A stretch of 64,000 nt of DNA, from assembly GCF_008831285.2 (NCBI RefSeq), contig NC_045150.1:7514001-7578000 (forward strand), given 5' to 3'. This document shows, piece after piece, positions 59,932-64,000 of this stretch (positions within the stretch are counted from its first letter, which is position 1; every line of letters starts with the position of its first letter). Made by a program: the position numbers and the translations under genes. Under the pieces are notes generated by a model. It saw only the letters and a program-made list of their open reading frames with translations. It was not told where the DNA came from and made no database searches. This DNA comes from Nymphaea colorata. Lineage: Eukaryota; Streptophyta; Magnoliopsida; Nymphaeales; Nymphaeaceae.

Positions 59932-60234
59932 TGTTAAAGAAAGAGGAATAGGAACGATGGTGAGAGGAAAGAAACCGTATTTCTCATTGTATTTCTATGA
60001 ACCATTTACAAGGTATATATAGGGGCAATTGGATAAGAATAGAGAAGCGATCCTATCCCTGATTTCTGCTCATACAAGATCATCATTCCTAATTCGTTGT
60101 GATTTCTCAATCTGCAACGTCTAACAACTCATCCTCTTGATTAGGGCGATCTCTGATTCCTTGATTTTGGGCAATCTCTGATTCCTTGATTTTGGGCGAT
60201 CTTCTTCGATTGTTACAGGAAGTAACGTTCAACA
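59932..60234 (-). mobile_element. 3' LTR of a Ty1/copia retrotransposon
   Basis: On the minus strand the LTR starts TGTTGAACGTTAC right after a polypurine tract and ends CTTTCTTTAACA, so the termini are TGTT…AACA with short inverted repeats. The length is 303 bp, within the range of small copia LTRs. A TATATATA motif at 60014-60021 (minus strand) would drive transcription from the matching 5' LTR. The 5' LTR lies beyond 64000, so divergence between LTRs cannot be read. Confidence 0.8.
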
Positions 60235-60246
60235 CTCCCCCTCAAG
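60235..60246 (-). other. Polypurine tract of the copia element
   Basis: TTGAGGGGGAG immediately precedes the LTR on the minus strand and overlaps the gag-pol stop codon. It is the plus-strand DNA primer site in the reverse transcription cycle. Confidence 0.75.
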
Positions 60247-63200
60247 TTGGTGCTCCAGGATCGATGAGACCCAACTTGCATCTGAATTTTACAAACGAAT
60301 CTTTTCCCAATGCCTTAGTAAAAATGTCTGCAGTTTGATTTTCAGTGTCAATTTGCTTAGTACAAATTTCCTTTCTTTGGATCTTCTCTCGAATGACATG
60401 GCAGTCGATTTCAATATGTTTCGTTCTTTCGTGAAACACCGGATTTGCAGATATGTGTATTGCTGCTTGATTGTCACAATGTAGTTCCATTGGTTGATGA
60501 AGAATAATTCCAAAATCATTAAGAATGTACTTTATCCAAGTCATCTCACAAGAAGTCAAAGCCATTGCTCTATATTCGGCTTCTGCTGAAGACCTTGAAA
60601 CAGTTGTTTGTTTCTTAACTTTCCAAGATATTGGACTTTCTCCAATAAAAATGCAAAAACCTGAAGTGGATCTCCTTGTCATTGGGCAAGATGCCCAATC
60701 TGAATCACAAAAGGCTTTGACTATCATGTCACTATGAGATGATAAGAAGACCCCATAACTTGCTGTAGATTTGATGTAGCGAAGGATTCTGAAAGCTGCC
60801 TCTAAGTGCGTTGTTCTTGGTTGCGACATGAACTGACTCAACATGTGAACACTGTGCATAATATCAGGTCGTGTAATGGTTAGATAGACCAAATGACCAA
60901 TTATTTTCCTGAAAAAGGTGGGATCTTGTAATAGTTGCCCTTTTTCATCATCCAACTTTAAATGTTGCTCCATAGGCGTTTCACTAGGTTTGGCACCACT
61001 ATATCCTGCTTCATGTAAGATATCCAGTGTGTACTTTTTTTGGGATAAAAAAATCCTTTTCTTGGATCGGGCTACTTCAATACCCAAGAAATATTTTAAA
61101 TCTCCCAAATCCTTCAATTGAAATTTGTTATTGAGGATGACTTTCAGTTTCTTAATGGCATCACGATTGTCTCCCGCAATGATTATATCATCAACATACA
61201 CAATGATGAAAATACTGTCTTGTTTATTGATATTGAAGAACAAGGAATAATCAGCCTTAGATTGAGAGAAGCCAAGGTGTTTGAGAGTCTCTGATAGTTT
61301 AAAAAACCAGTTGCGAGATGACTGTTTGAGACCATATAAAGATTTGTTTAGCCGACACACCTTGTTCTCCCCCTGTCGGGTAAACCCGGGAGGCAGTGTC
61401 ATGTAGACTTCTTCATGTAGATCACCATGGAGGAAGGCATTGTTGACATCAATTTGAGAAAGACTCCAACCTTTGATGGCTGCAACTGATAAAAGACATC
61501 GAATAGTGGTGATTTTAGCAACTGGAGAAAATGTCTCTGTGTAATCAATGCCTTCGGTTTGAGTATACCCTTTAGCAACGAGTCGAGCCTTATAACGTTC
61601 AATAGTACCATTGGCATGATACTTGATTTTATAGACCCATCGGCAGCCAATAGGGTGTTTGCCTGGTGGGAGAGAAACAATATCCCAAGTTGAGTTGGCT
61701 TCTAGTGCCCGAATTTCAGCTGCCATAGCGTCTCTCCATTCTTGATGTTGCATTGCCTCTTGGAAAGTGGACGGCTCATGGTGATTGAGGATAGATGTAA
61801 GGAAAGCTTGATAAGTAGGAGAAAACTTGTCTAAATGAAGGTAGTGACAAAGGGGGTACCTTGTTCCTTTAGGTTGCATATGTGCCGACGTCGATGCAGA
61901 AGATGTAGGCTGGGTGATGGAATTACATTGATATTCCTTAAAGTGTGAAGGTGGAACGCGCCGTCTAGTTGATCGCCGCAATTGAGTGTCAGAGGAATCA
62001 ATGTGGGGGGTAACAGTATCAACGATGTTAGGTTGATGGTGATTTGATGGTGGTGCCGGTGGTGAGTGTGTAGGTGATTGAGGTGGAGGAGGTTGTGGTG
62101 GGCTGGTTGGGGAAGGTTGTGGTACATAATCAAGTGATTCTTGAGATGGTAGAGGTATAACAACTTCACTATCTTGGACTTGGTGGTTTTGAAAAGGAAA
62201 TGTATTTTCTATAAACTTAACATCTTGACTAGTGAAAATTTCATTGGTGTCAAGATCGTAGAGTTTATAGGCATGTTGACCATAAGGGTATCCGACAAAG
62301 ACACACTTACGTGATCGTGAGTCAAATTTATGAGCTTTGCCAATGTTATATGCATAACACAGGCAACCAAAAACACGAATGTGATTATATTTGGGAGTTT
62401 GTCCATAAAGAACTTCATAGGGGGTTTTTTCTTGTAAAGGATGAGTAGGCAAACGATTGAGTAAATAAGCAGCAGTTAAAACACATTCCCCCCAAAATTT
62501 TATAGGCAAGCATGCTTGAAAACGAAGGGCACGAGCAATATTTAAAATATCTTTGTGTTTGCGTTCAACCACTCTATTTTGTTGAGGAGTGGCGACACAA
62601 GAATGTTGACGCTCGATGCCTTTATGATGTAAAAAATTTTCCATATTTGCAGAAAAAAATTCAGCTCCATTATCACTTCGGATTTTTTTAATGGAGGTTT
62701 GAAATTGATTTTCTACTAAATTGATAAATTTTTGAATATAAAAGAATGCCTCAGATTTATAACGCATGAGAAAAACCCATGTGCAACGTGAGAAATCATC
62801 CACAACAGTGAGGAAATAATGAGCGCCAGATAGTGAAGGTGTATTGTAACCTCCCCAAATATCACAATGAATCAATTGAAATATGCTAGTGGTGGATATT
62901 GAACTATTAGAAAAAGGTAAACGAGTTTGTTTGGCAAGATAACATATGGAGCAATGCTCATTAACATGAGAGGAATCAATGAAACTAAACAAGGACTTTA
63001 AGGGAGCAAATGAAGGGTGACCGAGTCTAACATGCCATAGAACAGATTGGTTTGGTGAGGCAGCGGCGGCGCGTGGTTCTTCATCCTTAAGGATATACAA
63101 GCCATTCTGCATTCTACCCTTCCCAATCGTCTTCATCGAGCGTCGGTCCTGAATGGTACAAGAATGAGTATAAAAAATAACTTGACAATTGTTTTGAGCA

Positions 63201-64000
63201 ACCAACTTGGACACAGATAAAAGGTTACAAGAAAAGGTGGGAACATATAAGACATGATGTAATGTAATAGAAGAATTTAAATACAACTGACCAACATGGG
63301 TAACTGGAGTGGTGGAACCATTAGGGAGCTTAACAGGATTAGATTGAGCTAAAGAAGGGGAAATGAGGTTAGACAAACAATTAGTAATATGGTGTGTAGC
63401 TCCGGTATCAATTATCCATACTTGAGAGGAAGCTAAGCAAACAATGGGTGACTCTAACATACCTGCCAGGTTGACTTTGGGTGTTTTGGAATTTATGAAT
63501 TCCATAAACTGATGATATAGTTCTGGTGTGAGGGGAGGCGACTGCTCTTGAGACTTTGTGGATGGAGGAATTGACAATGCATCATTGGTAGAATGAAGGT
63601 TTGCTTGAGGCTGTTGTCGTTGGCCATTAGAAGTGCTCTTCTTGGGAAAACCGTGAAGGAGGTAGCAGCGAGCCTTAATATGCCCAAGTCGCCCACAGTG
63701 TTCACATTGAGGTCTGGTTCGACTCTTAAAGCGGTTGTTGTCATGATTCTGTTTCTTCACAATAGCTGCTGAAATGTTGTCAGATTGTAGGGGAACATGG
63801 AGATCACGTTGGCATTCCTCTTGAACCAGCAGGGCGTAAGCTTTGGACGTGTTGGGGATAGGATCCATGAGTAAGATCTGGCTACGAATCGCTCCATAGC
63901 TCTCATTCAGCCCCATCAAGAACTGAATTAATCTGTCATGTTCTTGAATGTCATGTGCTTTCCTCATGGCTCCACATTCACAAGTGGGAAGAGTGACAAG
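60242..64000 (-). CDS. Ty1/copia retrotransposon gag-pol polyprotein (5' end outside window)
   Basis: One open frame of about 1252 codons runs to the window edge without a stop. The first 11 visible codons (LVTLPTCECGA) precede an internal Met, so the start is further right. Domains in order: the end of gag (MGLNESYGAIRSQILLMDPI) with zinc knuckle CEHCGRLGHIKARC at about 100; protease WIIDTGATHHI at about 195; integrase with its HHCC finger (HVRLGHPS, then CSICYLAKQ) at about 325-360 and core TVVDDFSRCTWVF; reverse transcriptase (WVYKIKYHANGTIERYKARL, YVDDIIIAGDN) at about 780-950; and RNase H (CDSDWASCPMTRRSTSG, SSAEAEYRAM). Gag, PR, IN, RT order defines copia. The intact frame points to a recent insertion. 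A terminal TGA overlaps the polypurine tract. Clade (Ale/Retrofit-like) is my guess. Confidence 0.93.
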   Translation of the reverse strand, partial: LVTLPTCECGAMRKAHDIQEHDRLIQFLMGLNESYGAIRSQILLMDPIPNTSKAYALLVQEECQRDLHVPLQSDNISAAIVKKQNHDNNRFKSRTRPQCEHCGRLGHIKARCYLLHGFPKKSTSNGQRQQPQANLHSTNDALSIPPSTKSQEQSPPLTPELYHQFMEFINSKTPKVNLAGMLESPIVCLASSQVWIIDTGATHHITNCLSNLISPSLAQSNPVKLPNGSTTPVTHVGQLYLNSSITLHHVLYVPTFSCNLLSVSKLVAQNNCQVIFYTHSCTIQDRRSMKTIGKGRMQNGLYILKDEEPRAAAASPNQSVLWHVRLGHPSFAPLKSLFSFIDSSHVNEHCSICYLAKQTRLPFSNSSISTTSIFQLIHCDIWGGYNTPSLSGAHYFLTVVDDFSRCTWVFLMRYKSEAFFYIQKFINLVENQFQTSIKKIRSDNGAEFFSANMENFLHHKGIERQHSCVATPQQNRVVERKHKDILNIARALRFQACLPIKFWGECVLTAAYLLNRLPTHPLQEKTPYEVLYGQTPKYNHIRVFGCLCYAYNIGKAHKFDSRSRKCVFVGYPYGQHAYKLYDLDTNEIFTSQDVKFIENTFPFQNHQVQDSEVVIPLPSQESLDYVPQPSPTSPPQPPPPQSPTHSPPAPPSNHHQPNIVDTVTPHIDSSDTQLRRSTRRRVPPSHFKEYQCNSITQPTSSASTSAHMQPKGTRYPLCHYLHLDKFSPTYQAFLTSILNHHEPSTFQEAMQHQEWRDAMAAEIRALEANSTWDIVSLPPGKHPIGCRWVYKIKYHANGTIERYKARLVAKGYTQTEGIDYTETFSPVAKITTIRCLLSVAAIKGWSLSQIDVNNAFLHGDLHEEVYMTLPPGFTRQGENKVCRLNKSLYGLKQSSRNWFFKLSETLKHLGFSQSKADYSLFFNINKQDSIFIIVYVDDIIIAGDNRDAIKKLKVILNNKFQLKDLGDLKYFLGIEVARSKKRIFLSQKKYTLDILHEAGYSGAKPSETPMEQHLKLDDEKGQLLQDPTFFRKIIGHLVYLTITRPDIMHSVHMLSQFMSQPRTTHLEAAFRILRYIKSTASYGVFLSSHSDMIVKAFCDSDWASCPMTRRSTSGFCIFIGESPISWKVKKQTTVSRSSAEAEYRAMALTSCEMTWIKYILNDFGIILHQPMELHCDNQAAIHISANPVFHERTKHIEIDCHVIREKIQRKEICTKQIDTENQTADIFTKALGKDSFVKFRCKLGLIDPGAPT

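Overview
The window is nuclear DNA from a flowering plant. The evidence is GT-AG introns, plant-specific gene families (DREB/ERF, IQD, the At5g39865-type glutaredoxin-like family), a Ty1/copia retrotransposon, dense short inverted-repeat transposons and long (AT)n, (GA)n and (AAT)n microsatellites. I cannot place the species. Genes are sparse, and most of the 64 kb is AT-rich intergenic DNA made of old small transposons.

Layout: 1-2.3 kb holds the first coding exon of a TAP46-like PP2A regulatory subunit (minus strand), whose remainder would lie beyond the left edge. 2.3-14 kb is repeat-rich: several MITEs, CACTA-like subterminal motifs at 7.6-8.0 kb, and a Tourist-like element with TAA target duplications at 8403-8869 just downstream of a TATA motif. 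An intronless DREB-type AP2/ERF gene lies at 14.36-14.97 kb (minus). 15-31 kb has no recognisable intact gene; it holds hAT-like, SINE-like and other small repeats and many microsatellites. At 31.3-32.3 kb a nearly 1-kb inverted duplication carries the same 53-codon protein tail in both arms. A decayed tRNA-Cys copy follows at 33.3 kb.

The 36.3-44.1 kb stretch is a small graveyard of genome-maintenance gene pieces. A minus-strand cassette joins RPA1 DNA-binding domains A and B, with a premature stop and a frameshift, to pieces of a TEBICHI/POLQ-like helicase. Then comes a 5'-only, frameshifted copy of the SUMO-activating enzyme subunit SAE2.

The intact genes on the right are a single-exon, probably N-myristoylated glutaredoxin-like protein (46.2-47.3 kb, minus) and a complete four-exon IQD calmodulin-binding gene (48.7-54.4 kb, minus), for which every splice junction can be placed. 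The right end is the 3' part of an apparently intact copia element (minus strand) with its 3' LTR at 59932-60234 and a long gag-pol frame running off the window.

The genes do not form a pathway or operon. The main points of interest are the hairpin-forming inverted duplication, the RPA1/TEB chimeric fragment cassette and the truncated SAE2.
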